In this document: in pieces, positions 25,232 to 34,204 of the stretch
Numbering within the stretch: the stretch's first letter is position 1
Layout: every line of letters starts with the position of its first letter
Origin: Microbulbifer elongatus
GTDB lineage: Bacteria > Pseudomonadota > Gammaproteobacteria > Pseudomonadales > Cellvibrionaceae
Assembly (NCBI RefSeq): GCF_020524885.1
Contig: NZ_JAIVKJ010000002.1
Location: 186,001-250,000 of the forward strand
Direction: 5' to 3'
DNA: 64,000 nucleotides
Translations under genes and position numbers: made by a program
The notes under the pieces: generated by a model
What the model was told of the DNA's origin: nothing
What the model saw: the letters and a program-made list of their open reading frames with translations, nothing else
Database searches by the model: none

Positions 25232-27034
25232 CTATTGGGTAGGGTCGAACAGCAGTTCATCGCCTATATACAAGCTCTGCCAGCGGGGTGGGCGCAGGTT
25301 GCGCGGGCCTTTCGAAAGTTTGCTTTTCAGTGTGGCGACATCCTCGTCGGTTTGACGGTGTTTTTTGTGAATCAAGCGCCACTCGCTGTCGACGGTGCCA
25401 TAGAGAGCGATATCCAACAGGTACTGGTTATCCCGGTGTTCAACACGTTCTCCGCTGTGGATGAACAGCAGGTATTCATCGCTGCCGTCGCCATCAATAT
25501 CCTGCGCGAGCCAGAAACACTGGCGGTTCTCCTGTAGGCATTCATGGTGACGAGCATCGAAGGTAAAGTCCGTTGCCAGCGACTTGCCCGCAGGCAGCAC
25601 TTCCAAATCCTTCAGTGTTTTTTGTCGTTCGACTTCCCGCAGCGGGTTTTCCTGAAGGCGCCAATGGTGCTCCACTTTTTTTGCAATGAGACCATCCAGG
25701 TAGCTTGTGACAGTGGTGTCCCGTTTAACGGAAGGCAACTCCTTCGCTCGCTGCAGTGCTTCAAGTCCCGGGCGCCCCAGCTTCTGGCGCAGGAAAAAGA
25801 AATCAAACTCCCCCAGCTCAACACGCCCATCTTGCAGCCGCGCCAACTGGTTATCAGCGCTGATACGCCAGAAGTTGGCCAGTGGCGACTGGGTTATAAG
25901 GCACACCGCCAGCACCCACAGTGCTAGCCCGGTATTGATCCGCGCCAACAGGTCCGCCCAGTGACCCCGCCGGTACAGGATCGAAATGCTGTAACTGATC
26001 GCGAGTAGTGCCAGGGTCAGCGTTACCACACCGCCCCACAGCCGCTCGGGGGTCCAGCCGTATTGCTGGACTCGCAGGGTCAGCCCGTAGAGCGCAAACG
26101 CGGTGTAAAACGGCGCCACGATCAATGCCAGCAGCAGTACCCCATTTATCCACCTGGGATAACGGGAAAAGGGGTATTCATCCTGGATCACCCCATTGGT
26201 AAAGAACAGTAGCAACGCGACCAGCCACAGCAGCAGTGCACTGCCACGTCCGGTATCCCAGATCGGTTGCAGACCGGTGAATGGCAGAGTCGCCAGAAAC
26301 ACGATGGTGAGTACCGCTAGCAGAGGCAACAGCGCCACCAGCATGGTGCGCAGCAGGCGCTTCAGCGTCAGTACAAAGCTTTGCTGGGAGCGGAACAGAA
26401 TGGCACCACAGCCGGCGACCAGCCAGGTGACGGGATAGAAGAACCAGTCCTTTTCAAACAGTATCTTGAAAAAATCCACGCCCACCAGTGTGAACAGGGA
26501 CTTCCACAAGATAAGGATCAGCCAGAAAATTCCGGTGAATACGATGGTCAGGCAAGCCGTCAGTGCGGTATCCCATGAGTAGTGAAACTGTGCGGGATAG
26601 CTTGGTTGCTGAAGCTTTTTTGCACTGGTGGCACTGGCGCGCAACAGAAAGGAGACAACAAAAGTGGCAATAACTACCGCGATGCAAAAGTCGTAGGGCC
26701 AGCCACAATTGATTGTGTCCGCGGGGGTGCACTGGAAACCCCGGTAGCTGGCGACCAGTGCAAGTAATACGGTGTAGCCGCCAACAATCCACCAGTAACC
26801 CCGCGCCAGTCGCGGCGCGATGGTAACGATCACCAGCGGTGGAATGGCAATCACCACGGTGTAGCAGAGGAACTGCCACACCGCAGACCATTGCTCGACG
26901 GCGTCGAAGAACTTGAGAGCGTAAAGCGCGAGCCCCTGGATCAGGGCCGCGATCAGGATCAGGCGCTTTTGCGGGGTGCCAAGACTTTGTACTTCGGTGG
27001 GGCTTTCCGCATCTTGGCCGCTGCTTCCGTGCAT
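25232..27034 (-). CDS. DUF4153-like polytopic membrane protein
   Basis: About 600 residues with roughly ten predicted helices in the first ~390 residues (for example GLALYALKFFDAVEQW, PLLAVLTIVFLATLPFTGL, ERLWGGVVTLTLALLAI), then a soluble C-terminal part of about 200 residues (NFWRISADNQLARLQDGRV, then an FDARHHEC..DGDGSDEYLLF region). The membrane part matches the DUF4153 pattern as I recall it; function is unknown. The soluble tail has a DxDGDGSDE loop as in FG-GAP/EF-like calcium loops. hexR lies 31 bases upstream on the same strand, so the two may share a transcript. Confidence 0.6.
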   Translation of the reverse strand: MHGSSGQDAESPTEVQSLGTPQKRLILIAALIQGLALYALKFFDAVEQWSAVWQFLCYTVVIAIPPLVIVTIAPRLARGYWWIVGGYTVLLALVASYRGFQCTPADTINCGWPYDFCIAVVIATFVVSFLLRASATSAKKLQQPSYPAQFHYSWDTALTACLTIVFTGIFWLILILWKSLFTLVGVDFFKILFEKDWFFYPVTWLVAGCGAILFRSQQSFVLTLKRLLRTMLVALLPLLAVLTIVFLATLPFTGLQPIWDTGRGSALLLWLVALLLFFTNGVIQDEYPFSRYPRWINGVLLLALIVAPFYTAFALYGLTLRVQQYGWTPERLWGGVVTLTLALLAISYSISILYRRGHWADLLARINTGLALWVLAVCLITQSPLANFWRISADNQLARLQDGRVELGEFDFFFLRQKLGRPGLEALQRAKELPSVKRDTTVTSYLDGLIAKKVEHHWRLQENPLREVERQKTLKDLEVLPAGKSLATDFTFDARHHECLQENRQCFWLAQDIDGDGSDEYLLFIHSGERVEHRDNQYLLDIALYGTVDSEWRLIHKKHRQTDEDVATLKSKLSKGPRNLRPPRWQSLYIGDELLFDPTQ

Positions 27035-27065
27035 TTTGCGTCCTGTTCGGGTCTTTTAGGGGAAG

Positions 27066-27920
27066 TTAGTGCTTTTCTTCCCGGAGATTGTAGAGACCTT
27101 TCTTCAGTTTCAGCAGGTGCTCCTGCAGCTGTGGGCCTTTGCGCTGGGCGACACCGATGGCAAGCACATCGATCACCACCAGATGGGCGATGCGGGAGGA
27201 GAGTGGCGTATACAGCTCGATATCTTCTTCCACATCCACTTCCAGCGGAATACTGGACTGGCGTGTCATGGGAGAGCCGCTGGGGCCGAGTCCGATGACC
27301 GTGGCGCCCTGCTGCTTGGCCATTTCCATGGAGCGCAACAGCGAGGAAGTGCGGCCGCTCTGGGAGATGGCGACCACGACATCGCCGGGCTGCATGCTCA
27401 TCGCCGACATGCTCTGCATATGGTGGTCGGAGTGCGCTGCGGTGGCCATCTGCAGGCGGAAAAACTTGTGCTGGGCATCGGCGGCCACGGCACCGGAGGC
27501 ACCAAAACCGAAGAATTCCACCCGCTTGGCGGCGGCGATAGCGGCCACGGCGGCCTCCAGAGCGCGGCCGTCGATCTTGTCGCGCACGTTGAGCAGGGTG
27601 TCGACGGTGGAGTCGAAGACCTTGCGCTTGTATTCGGCGATGGTGTCTGTTTCGGTAACCGCGATCTGGCCGAAGCTCGGGCTGGACGCCAGCTGCTGCG
27701 CGAGGCTGAGCTTGAATTCCTGGAATCCGGAACAACCCACCGCACGACAGAAACGCACCACGGTTGGCTCGCTCACCTGGGCCTCGGTGGCGAGATCGAC
27801 GATACGCATATGTATGATTTCGCCGGGATTGGCGAGGATATATTCCGCAACCTTGCGCTCAGATTTGCGCATGGAACTCAGCTGTTCGCTGATCTTCTGC
27901 GTGACTTCCGCTGGCTTCAC
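27066..27920 (-). CDS. hexR: RpiR-family regulator HexR
   Basis: Repressor of central carbon genes that responds to KDPG in other gammaproteobacteria. 284 residues: N-terminal RpiR HTH (about 1-77, KSERKVAEYILANPGEIIHM, VSEPTVVRFCRAVGCSGFQEFK) and a C-terminal SIS domain (about 125-250) with AISQSGRTSSLLRSMEMAK. The close match in the HTH and SIS signature favours HexR over other RpiR proteins. It is not next to zwf/edd/eda here; uvrD is divergent across a 282-base gap. I found no clear HexR operator in the gap. Confidence 0.9.
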   Translation of the reverse strand: MKPAEVTQKISEQLSSMRKSERKVAEYILANPGEIIHMRIVDLATEAQVSEPTVVRFCRAVGCSGFQEFKLSLAQQLASSPSFGQIAVTETDTIAEYKRKVFDSTVDTLLNVRDKIDGRALEAAVAAIAAAKRVEFFGFGASGAVAADAQHKFFRLQMATAAHSDHHMQSMSAMSMQPGDVVVAISQSGRTSSLLRSMEMAKQQGATVIGLGPSGSPMTRQSSIPLEVDVEEDIELYTPLSSRIAHLVVIDVLAIGVAQRKGPQLQEHLLKLKKGLYNLREEKH

Positions 27921-28014
27921 GACAACACCTTCTCTGGTTCAAGCTGTGCAGTTTAGCGGCATGGCTCTGTGCTGGCGAGTGTTGGTGCCACGAAGCCCCG
28001 CGCGAAGGGCCTGA

Positions 28015-28113
28015 TACCGGGTATTGCCTTGCGGGACCGTCTGCGGCCAGGACGGCCGCAGCCGAGCCCCCATGGATGGGTTTACGGCGTGTCCCGCAAG
28101 GCAATACCCGGTA
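28015..28113. repeat. Palindromic repeat element (23-bp perfect inverted repeats with nested hairpin)
   Basis: Two perfect 23-bp arms (28015-28037 and 28091-28113) face each other around 53 bases. Each arm reads toward the centre as TACCGGGTATTGCCTTGCGG plus GAC. Inside lies a second stem CTGCGGCC / GGCCGCAG (28041-28048 and 28054-28061), then a CCCCCATGGATGGG segment. No transposase gene. Size and shape suit a REP/MITE-like unit or a large RNA hairpin. One copy in this window. Confidence 0.85.
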
Positions 28114-28155
28114 GCAGGTCCGCCACGGCAGTGGAAAAAGACCGCTTACAAAACC

Positions 28156-28171
28156 CTGTTTATATACCCAG
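28156..28171 (+). promoter_or_regulatory. LexA (SOS) box upstream of uvrD
   Basis: CTG-TTTATATACC-CAG matches the gammaproteobacterial SOS pattern CTG-N10-CAG with an AT-rich centre, 31 bases before the uvrD start. uvrD is an SOS gene in E. coli. Confidence 0.75.
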
Positions 28172-28202
28172 TTCTTCCCTCACCCCTGATACAATCCGCC
28201 CC

Positions 28203-30446
28203 ATGGACGTATCTGAACTCTTAGACCCCCTCAACGACCCCCAGCGCGAAGCCGTAGCGGCGCCGCCGGGCAATCAACTGGTTCTGGCTGGCGCCGGCTC
28301 GGGCAAGACCCGTGTGCTGGTGCACCGTATCGCCTGGCTGATGCAGGTGGAGGGGGCGTCGCCCTACTCCATTATGGCAGTGACCTTTACCAACAAGGCC
28401 GCGCGCGAGATGCGCGGGCGCATCGAGGAACTGCTGGGGGTAAATACCTTCGGCATGTGGGTGGGCACCTTCCACGGTCTCGCTCACCGCTTGCTGCGCG
28501 CGCACTGGCAGGAGGCGAAGCTGCCGCAGAATTTCCAGATCCTCGACAGCGATGACCAGCTGCGCCTGATCAAGCGGGTGCAGAACGAGCTGGGGCTGGA
28601 TGAAAAGAAGTGGTCGCCGCGGGAGACCCAGTGGTGGATCGGCGCACAGAAGGATGAGGGCATCCGTCCCCAGTATATCCAGCTCACCGGCGATCCCTGG
28701 CTCGCCACCATGGTGCGGATCTACAGCAGCTACGAAGAAGCCTGCCAGCGTGCGGGCGTGGTGGATTTTGGTGAGCTGCTGCTGCGCGCCCACGAGCTAC
28801 TGCTGAACAATGACAGTATCCTCGCCCACTACCGCCGCCGCTTCCCGTTTATCCTGGTCGACGAGTTCCAGGACACCAACACCATTCAATACGCCTGGCT
28901 GCGCCTGCTGGCCGGTGACCAGTGTGCAATTACTGCGGTAGGTGACGATGACCAGTCTATTTACGGCTGGCGCGGCGCCAAGATCGAGAATATCCAGCAT
29001 TTCGAGGCGGACCTGAAGGACGTGCAGACGGTGCGTCTGGAGCAGAACTACCGCTCTACCAGTACCATCCTCAACGCTGCCAACGCGGTTATCGCCCACA
29101 ACTCTGGTCGCCTCGGCAAGGAACTGTGGACCGAGGGTGACAAGGGTGAGCCCATCTCGCTCTACTCCGCCTATAACGAACAGGACGAGGCACGCTTTAT
29201 CGTCGAGCGTATCCAGGACTGGGTGCGCGACGGCAACCGTCGCGACAGCATCGCGATTCTGTATCGCTCCAATGCCCAGTCGCGGGTGCTGGAAGAAGGC
29301 CTGCTGCGGGAGCAGGTGCCCTACCGCATCTACGGCGGCCAGCGCTTCTACGAGCGCATGGAGATCAAGAACGCGCTGTCTTACATGCGGCTGATTACCA
29401 ACCGTCACGACGACACCTCATTCGAGCGGGTAGTGAATACCCCCACCCGCGGCATCGGTGCGCGTACCGTGGATGCCGTGCGCGAATTTGCTCGCGAGCA
29501 CGGCTGTTCCATGTGGGACGCCGCCGCCAAGATGCTACAGCAGAAAGTCCTCACTGCCCGCGCCGGCAATGCGCTGGCCAACTTCCTCAGTCTGATCGAC
29601 GCGCTGGACGAAGAGAGTACCGACAAAACCCTCGACCATATCGCCGAGCTGGCCATCGAGCAGACCGGCCTTATCGAATTCCACGGCAAGGAAAAGGGCG
29701 AGAAGGGCCAGACCCGGGTGGAAAACCTGCAGGAATTGGTGAGCGCATGCCGCGGCTTTGACGGCATCCCCACTGTCGATCCCGATGGCGAGGCGGTAGA
29801 TGAAGAAGAAATACCGCTGATTAACCAGTTCCTCGACAGTGCCGCGCTGGACGCCGGCGAGGGTCAGGCGGACGAGTTTGAAGATGCGGTGCAGCTGATG
29901 ACCCTGCACTCGGCCAAGGGCCTGGAATTCCCGCTGGTGTTTATGGCGGGTGTGGAAGAAAACCTGTTTCCGCACAAGATGTCCGCGCAGGAACCCGGAC
30001 GCATGGAGGAAGAGCGCCGGCTGTGCTACGTGGGCATCACCCGCGCCATGCAGAAACTGTATATCACCTACGCGGAAAGCCGACGCCTGTTTGGCAGCGA
30101 GACCTACAACAAGCCCTCGCGGTTCGTCAGTGAGATCCCGGTGGAATATATCCACGAGGTGCGGCTGAAAACTGAAGTCTCCAAGCCGCTATTCCAACCG
30201 AACTCTTTTGGAAAGGATTGGGGCAAGTTTGGTGGTGGCATAAACCCCTACTCTGACGCTGCCCCGGACTTTGACGATGACCTGCCACCCCTGGCGCTGG
30301 GTGGACGCGTAGACCACCCAAAATTCGGCGAGGGCACCGTGACACAGTTCGAGGGCAGTGGCCCGCGCGCCCGCGTGCAGGTCAACTTCGACGACGCCGG
30401 CAGCAAATGGCTGGTAGTATCGATGGCCAAGCTGCAGCCTCTTTAA
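28203..30446 (+). CDS. uvrD: DNA helicase II
   Basis: 3'-5' SF1A helicase for nucleotide excision and mismatch repair, 747 residues. Motif I is AGAGSGKT (residues 29-36), motif II VDEFQD, motif III DDDQSIYGWRGA, motif IV region LEQNYRST, motif V LMTLHSAKGLEFPLVF, motif VI YVGITRA. The C-terminal extension ending LGGRVDHPKFGEGTVTQFEG..ARVQVNFDDAGSKWLV is the Tudor-like RNA polymerase-interaction domain of UvrD/PcrA. ATG 28203 gives the standard N-terminus MDVSELLDPLNDPQREAV; the frame continues upstream to 27969 but reads through the palindromic repeat and is not coding. Under a LexA box. Confidence 0.96.
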   Translation: MDVSELLDPLNDPQREAVAAPPGNQLVLAGAGSGKTRVLVHRIAWLMQVEGASPYSIMAVTFTNKAAREMRGRIEELLGVNTFGMWVGTFHGLAHRLLRAHWQEAKLPQNFQILDSDDQLRLIKRVQNELGLDEKKWSPRETQWWIGAQKDEGIRPQYIQLTGDPWLATMVRIYSSYEEACQRAGVVDFGELLLRAHELLLNNDSILAHYRRRFPFILVDEFQDTNTIQYAWLRLLAGDQCAITAVGDDDQSIYGWRGAKIENIQHFEADLKDVQTVRLEQNYRSTSTILNAANAVIAHNSGRLGKELWTEGDKGEPISLYSAYNEQDEARFIVERIQDWVRDGNRRDSIAILYRSNAQSRVLEEGLLREQVPYRIYGGQRFYERMEIKNALSYMRLITNRHDDTSFERVVNTPTRGIGARTVDAVREFAREHGCSMWDAAAKMLQQKVLTARAGNALANFLSLIDALDEESTDKTLDHIAELAIEQTGLIEFHGKEKGEKGQTRVENLQELVSACRGFDGIPTVDPDGEAVDEEEIPLINQFLDSAALDAGEGQADEFEDAVQLMTLHSAKGLEFPLVFMAGVEENLFPHKMSAQEPGRMEEERRLCYVGITRAMQKLYITYAESRRLFGSETYNKPSRFVSEIPVEYIHEVRLKTEVSKPLFQPNSFGKDWGKFGGGINPYSDAAPDFDDDLPPLALGGRVDHPKFGEGTVTQFEGSGPRARVQVNFDDAGSKWLVVSMAKLQPL

Positions 30447-30529
30447 TTTGAACCATAGCCTGTGAGCGTCTGCTCGAAGCCGAACCCCGCCCTGAACGGG
30501 CGGGCAAAACAATAAAAAAACAAACGGAC

Positions 30530-31678
30530 ATGAAAAAAATAAACTGGTACCCCCCCGTTATTCTCGGACTGCTCGCACTATTGGTACTCACCTTCGGTGC
30601 CCTGGTGGTCTCGCGTTCCGATCAGGTGCAGACGGTCACCTCGATCGAAAACTCTCACCTGAAAAATTCGGGCCAGCAGACTTTCGAGTGGAAGCTCGTC
30701 ACTACATGGCCAAAAAATTTCCCCGGCCTGGGCAGCGCCCCGGAGCGCTTCGCCAGAAACGTGGCGGAAATGTCCAATGGCCGATTGAAGATCAAGGTGT
30801 TCGGAGCCGGTGAACTGGTACCTGCGATGGGTGTGTTCGGTGCGGTTTCCAGCGGTGCTGCCCAGGTAGGCCACGGCGCAGCCTATTACTGGAAGGGCAA
30901 GGTGCCCGCCGCACAGTTCTTTACCGCGGTGCCGTTTGGGTTAAATGCCCAGGAAATGAACGGCTGGCTGCACTACGGTGGCGGCCTGGAACTGTGGGAA
31001 GAACTTTACGCCCCCTTTGACCTGATTCCGATGGCCGGTGGCTCCACCGGTGTACAGATGGCCGGCTGGTTCAACAAGGAAATCAATTCTGTCGAAGACC
31101 TCAAGGGTCTCAAGATGCGTATTCCCGGCCTCGGCGGTGAAGTGCTCAACCGGGCCGGAGGAACCGCAGTCACCATCCCCGGTGGCGAACTCTACACCGC
31201 ACTGCAGACCGGCGTGATTGACGCCACCGAATGGGTCGGGCCCTACAACGATCTCGCCTTCGGCTTCCACCAGATCGCCAAATACTATTACTACCCCGGA
31301 TGGCACGAGCCCGGCTCGGTTCTCGAAATCATCATCAACAAAACAGCGTTCGAGAAATTGCCGCAGGACCTGCAAGCCATCGTGCGCACCGCCGCCCGCG
31401 ATGCCAACCAAGACATGCTCGACGAATACACCGCACGCAACAATCGCGCGCTGAAAGAACTGGTGGAAGAGCACGGTGTGGAATTGCGCAAGCTGCCAGA
31501 TGAGGTGATCGCGCACCTGAAGGCAATCAATACCGGCATCATGGAAAAAACTGCGGCTGAAGATCCCCAGTTCAGTCGCGTCTATAACGCATTTAAAGAA
31601 TTCGAATCCCAGGTGATTCCGTACCACCGGATCAGCGAGGAAGCGTACTATCAAACGCGAGATTTAGGCGCGCATTAA
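30530..31678 (+). CDS. TRAP transporter substrate-binding protein (DctP family)
   Basis: Periplasmic solute receptor of 382 residues with an N-terminal membrane anchor or signal (YPPVILGLLALLVLTFGALV). The DctP fold is shown by FEWKLVTTWPKNFPGLG, the conserved Arg-containing segment LKGLKMRIPGLGGEVLNRAGG, and ATEWVGPYNDLAFGFHQIAKYYYYPGWHEPG. It belongs with the receptors for 2-oxo acids or lactate (TakP/TtDctP type) judging by these motifs; ligand not certain. No permease genes are adjacent; DctQ/DctM genes lie about 10 kb downstream on the other strand. Confidence 0.93.
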   Translation: MKKINWYPPVILGLLALLVLTFGALVVSRSDQVQTVTSIENSHLKNSGQQTFEWKLVTTWPKNFPGLGSAPERFARNVAEMSNGRLKIKVFGAGELVPAMGVFGAVSSGAAQVGHGAAYYWKGKVPAAQFFTAVPFGLNAQEMNGWLHYGGGLELWEELYAPFDLIPMAGGSTGVQMAGWFNKEINSVEDLKGLKMRIPGLGGEVLNRAGGTAVTIPGGELYTALQTGVIDATEWVGPYNDLAFGFHQIAKYYYYPGWHEPGSVLEIIINKTAFEKLPQDLQAIVRTAARDANQDMLDEYTARNNRALKELVEEHGVELRKLPDEVIAHLKAINTGIMEKTAAEDPQFSRVYNAFKEFESQVIPYHRISEEAYYQTRDLGAH

Positions 31679-31740
31679 AACGCACATATCCGTTTTGACA
31701 TATCGCTGGAATCGTGGTTGATCAACCCGGAGAGGAACAG

Positions 31741-33081
31741 ATGAAGGATCTGGTGAAGCAGTTTCAATACTGGGTCATTAGCGTTGTACTGATATCCGTC
31801 GCGTGGCCGGTATTTGCCGACTCGACGCCGGAGCTCAACTATCCGGTATTGCGCCCGGCCATCTCGCCCGAGGAGGCCGGGTTTTCTGCGCGGGGGCTAG
31901 GAGAGGTAGATGCCCTGATTTCCCGCGATGTCGCTGCCGGCTTTCCCGGCGCGGTGTTGCTAATCATTCGCGACGGAAAAATCGTCAAGAACACCAGTTA
32001 CGGTTATCGACAGAAGTTTGATGGCGCGGCGCCGCTACAAGACTTCCTGCCGATGACAACCAGTACCCTCTTCGATCTGGCCTCCAATACCAAGATGTAT
32101 GCAACCAATTTTGCACTACAGAAGCTGGTGAGCGAGGGCAGACTGGACCTGCAAGCGCGCGTGCGCGATTACCTGCCGGAATTCCGCGATCGTGATAACG
32201 ACGAAATTCGTGGTAAAGATGACCTGACGGTGGAGGATGTGCTGCGCCACCGAGCCGGCTTTACGGCCGATCCGCAATATCACAACCAGAAGGTTGCAAA
32301 AGGTCTGTATTCTCAGGTGAGAGACCTTACGCATAAAATGATTGTACAAACGCCGTTGGTTTACCCACCGCGCACCGACACTATTTATAGTGACGTGGAC
32401 TATATGTTGCTCGGGCTGATCATTGAGCGGATCACCGGCCAAAGGCTGGACGACTATACAGAGGGTGCCATTTACGCCCCGCTGGGGCTGACGCATACCC
32501 ACTTCAATCCATTGCAAAAGGGTTTCGCGCGTGCGCAATTCGCAGCCACCGAACTCCAGGGTAACACGCGTGGTGGTATCGTCTCGTTTCCCAATGTGCG
32601 CACCGCAACGCTACAGGGTCAGGTACACGATGAGAAAGCTTATTATGCAATGGCAGGTGTATCTGGCCACGCTGGTTTGTTTTCCACCTCTACGGATCTG
32701 GCAGTACTGCTGCAGGTGATGCTCAATGACGGTGGCTACGGCCAGTTCTCACTATTTGATAGCAAGTCCATCAGTGCATTCACCCAGCCCTCCGAGCGCG
32801 ATCCTACCTTTGCACTCGGTTGGCGGATCAATGGGAATGAAAATATGCAGTGGATGTTCGGCGAATTCGCCAGCGATAAGGCATATGGACACACCGGTTG
32901 GACCGGCACCCTGACCGTTATTGATCCCGCATACGATCTTGGAATCGTACTGCTAACCAACAAAAAACATTCCCCAGTGATTGCGACCGGAAGCAACGCC
33001 GGTAGGTTTATCGGGGATTACTTTGCAACCGGGCGGTATGGTGAAGTGGTGTCGGCGGTATACCAGGCGATGGAGATGTAG
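31741..33081 (+). CDS. Serine hydrolase / penicillin-binding protein 4B-like (YfeW family)
   Basis: Exported class C beta-lactamase-fold enzyme of 446 residues, probably acting on peptidoglycan peptides in the periplasm. Signal peptide ends about residue 26 (WPVFA-DS). Catalytic motifs are SNTK (Ser115, Lys118) in FDLASNTKMYATNFAL, YSD (Tyr216) and HTG in YGHTGWTGT. The segment around SNTK and the length agree with E. coli YfeW (PBP4B). ATG 31741 has GGAGAGG upstream; GTG 31714 is ignored. Separate from the TRAP gene by 62 bases; co-transcription possible. Confidence 0.88.
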   Translation: MKDLVKQFQYWVISVVLISVAWPVFADSTPELNYPVLRPAISPEEAGFSARGLGEVDALISRDVAAGFPGAVLLIIRDGKIVKNTSYGYRQKFDGAAPLQDFLPMTTSTLFDLASNTKMYATNFALQKLVSEGRLDLQARVRDYLPEFRDRDNDEIRGKDDLTVEDVLRHRAGFTADPQYHNQKVAKGLYSQVRDLTHKMIVQTPLVYPPRTDTIYSDVDYMLLGLIIERITGQRLDDYTEGAIYAPLGLTHTHFNPLQKGFARAQFAATELQGNTRGGIVSFPNVRTATLQGQVHDEKAYYAMAGVSGHAGLFSTSTDLAVLLQVMLNDGGYGQFSLFDSKSISAFTQPSERDPTFALGWRINGNENMQWMFGEFASDKAYGHTGWTGTLTVIDPAYDLGIVLLTNKKHSPVIATGSNAGRFIGDYFATGRYGEVVSAVYQAMEM

Positions 33082-33160
33082 CGCCAGGTTGTCCGAGTGG
33101 GGTCGAAGTGTGTGGCGCGCATTGAGGCTGAGGCCCCAATGCGAGTAGCTCTGGGGGGAA

Positions 33161-33550
33161 TCAGGGCAGCGGTCGAGTGCGCCCGCGGTCGTCGATGGCG
33201 ACGAATACGAATTCACCCTCGGTGACTTTCACCTGCTCTCCGGTATCCACACGGGTCAACCAGACTTCCACCAGGGTCTTGATGGAGGAGCGGCCCACTT
33301 CCAGGGTTTCCGCATAGCAACTGACGGTGGAGCCGACGGGCACCGGGCGCAGAAACACCATGCTGCCAACGGCAACAGTGGTGACGCGACCACGGGCAAT
33401 ACTCTGGGCGAGGATGGCACCGGCCACATCCATTTGTGACATCAGCCAGCCAGCAAAGACGTCACCCTGGGGGTTGGTGTCCCGGGGCATGGATTGGGTC
33501 TGTAGGGTCAGGGTACCGCTGGGTTGCGGCTCTTCATCTATGGCGGACAT
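33161..33550 (-). CDS. yciA: Acyl-CoA thioesterase, YciA type
   Basis: Hotdog-fold thioesterase of 129 residues that hydrolyses acyl-CoAs in the cytosol. NPQGDVFAGWLMSQMDVAGA holds the catalytic Asp of the YciA/ACOT family; VGSMVFLRPVPVGSTVSCYAE and VTEGEFVFVAID complete the hotdog domain. Convergent with the serine hydrolase gene; a small hairpin CGCATTG / CAATGCG at 33118-33143 lies between them. Confidence 0.9.
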   Translation of the reverse strand: MSAIDEEPQPSGTLTLQTQSMPRDTNPQGDVFAGWLMSQMDVAGAILAQSIARGRVTTVAVGSMVFLRPVPVGSTVSCYAETLEVGRSSIKTLVEVWLTRVDTGEQVKVTEGEFVFVAIDDRGRTRPLP

Positions 33551-33735
33551 CGCAGGTGCTCACATTTTTAGATTTATTGACCGGTGGCGCGTAAACGGCT
33601 GCCAGCTCCGGTGGCGCATTCTAACACAAACTGGGTACTAATTAGCCAGTCCTGGTCGCGTTAAATTCATCAATTCCTGCTAGCAGGTTCCGCGCCGACT
33701 TGTCTGCTTTTCGCACATCTCCTAGACTGCGCGGC

Positions 33736-34110
33736 ATGCGTACGTTGATTATGACCCTGATCTTGTGGTGTTTTGCTGCCCAGAGCCTGGCTCTGGCGGT
33801 CACCCCTGCCTGTGATCCGGGTGCAGATCCTCACGCCGAGCACGGGGCCATGATGATGGAGTCCGATGCCGGAAACGATATGCATAGCGATGGCCATGGC
33901 GATATGCCCTGCTGTCAGGACTCCGCAGATGCATCCCATCAGGATCTCTGTCAGCTGACCTGTGCGGTTGGCGGCTGCAGTGCCGCGGTTGTTGTTGACC
34001 AGGAGTGGCAGATCAACGCCCTGCCCGTCTCGGCCCCGCTAGTGCCAATTGACCCCTCCCCCCTTGCTGCTTCGCAGCGAAACCTGTTGCGCCCACCCAT
34101 CGGCGCCTGA
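33736..34110 (+). CDS. Small His/Cys/Met-rich exported protein at head of metal efflux operon
   Basis: 124 residues from ATG 33736, with a signal peptide (LIMTLILWCFAAQSLALA). The middle is full of likely metal ligands: HAEHGAMMMESD, MHSDGHGDMPCCQD, then CQLTCAVGGC. I do not recognise a named domain. It precedes a TolC-family, adaptor and CusA-type pump series by 94 bases on the same strand, so a periplasmic copper- or silver-binding role is likely (inference). The ribosome site is weak and an upstream start at 33700 exists, but only 33736 places the signal peptide at the N-terminus. Confidence 0.65.
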   Translation: MRTLIMTLILWCFAAQSLALAVTPACDPGADPHAEHGAMMMESDAGNDMHSDGHGDMPCCQDSADASHQDLCQLTCAVGGCSAAVVVDQEWQINALPVSAPLVPIDPSPLAASQRNLLRPPIGA

Positions 34111-34204
34111 TGCACAGCTAATTTGCGTCTTGCCTGACGCATAAATCGACGACCGCAACGGCAGACGCCGTCGCGATCCAGCATCAGTCATACAGGATTT
34201 ATCC

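Noticed and set aside
27969..28202. N-terminal extension of uvrD back to 27969
   Set aside because: It reads through the palindromic repeat and the LexA box; homologous UvrD proteins begin at the ATG 28203.
30486..30504. Terminator for uvrD: CCCGCCC / GGGCGGG
   Set aside because: The stem is sound but is followed by CAAAAC, not a T-run, so it is not a standard terminator.
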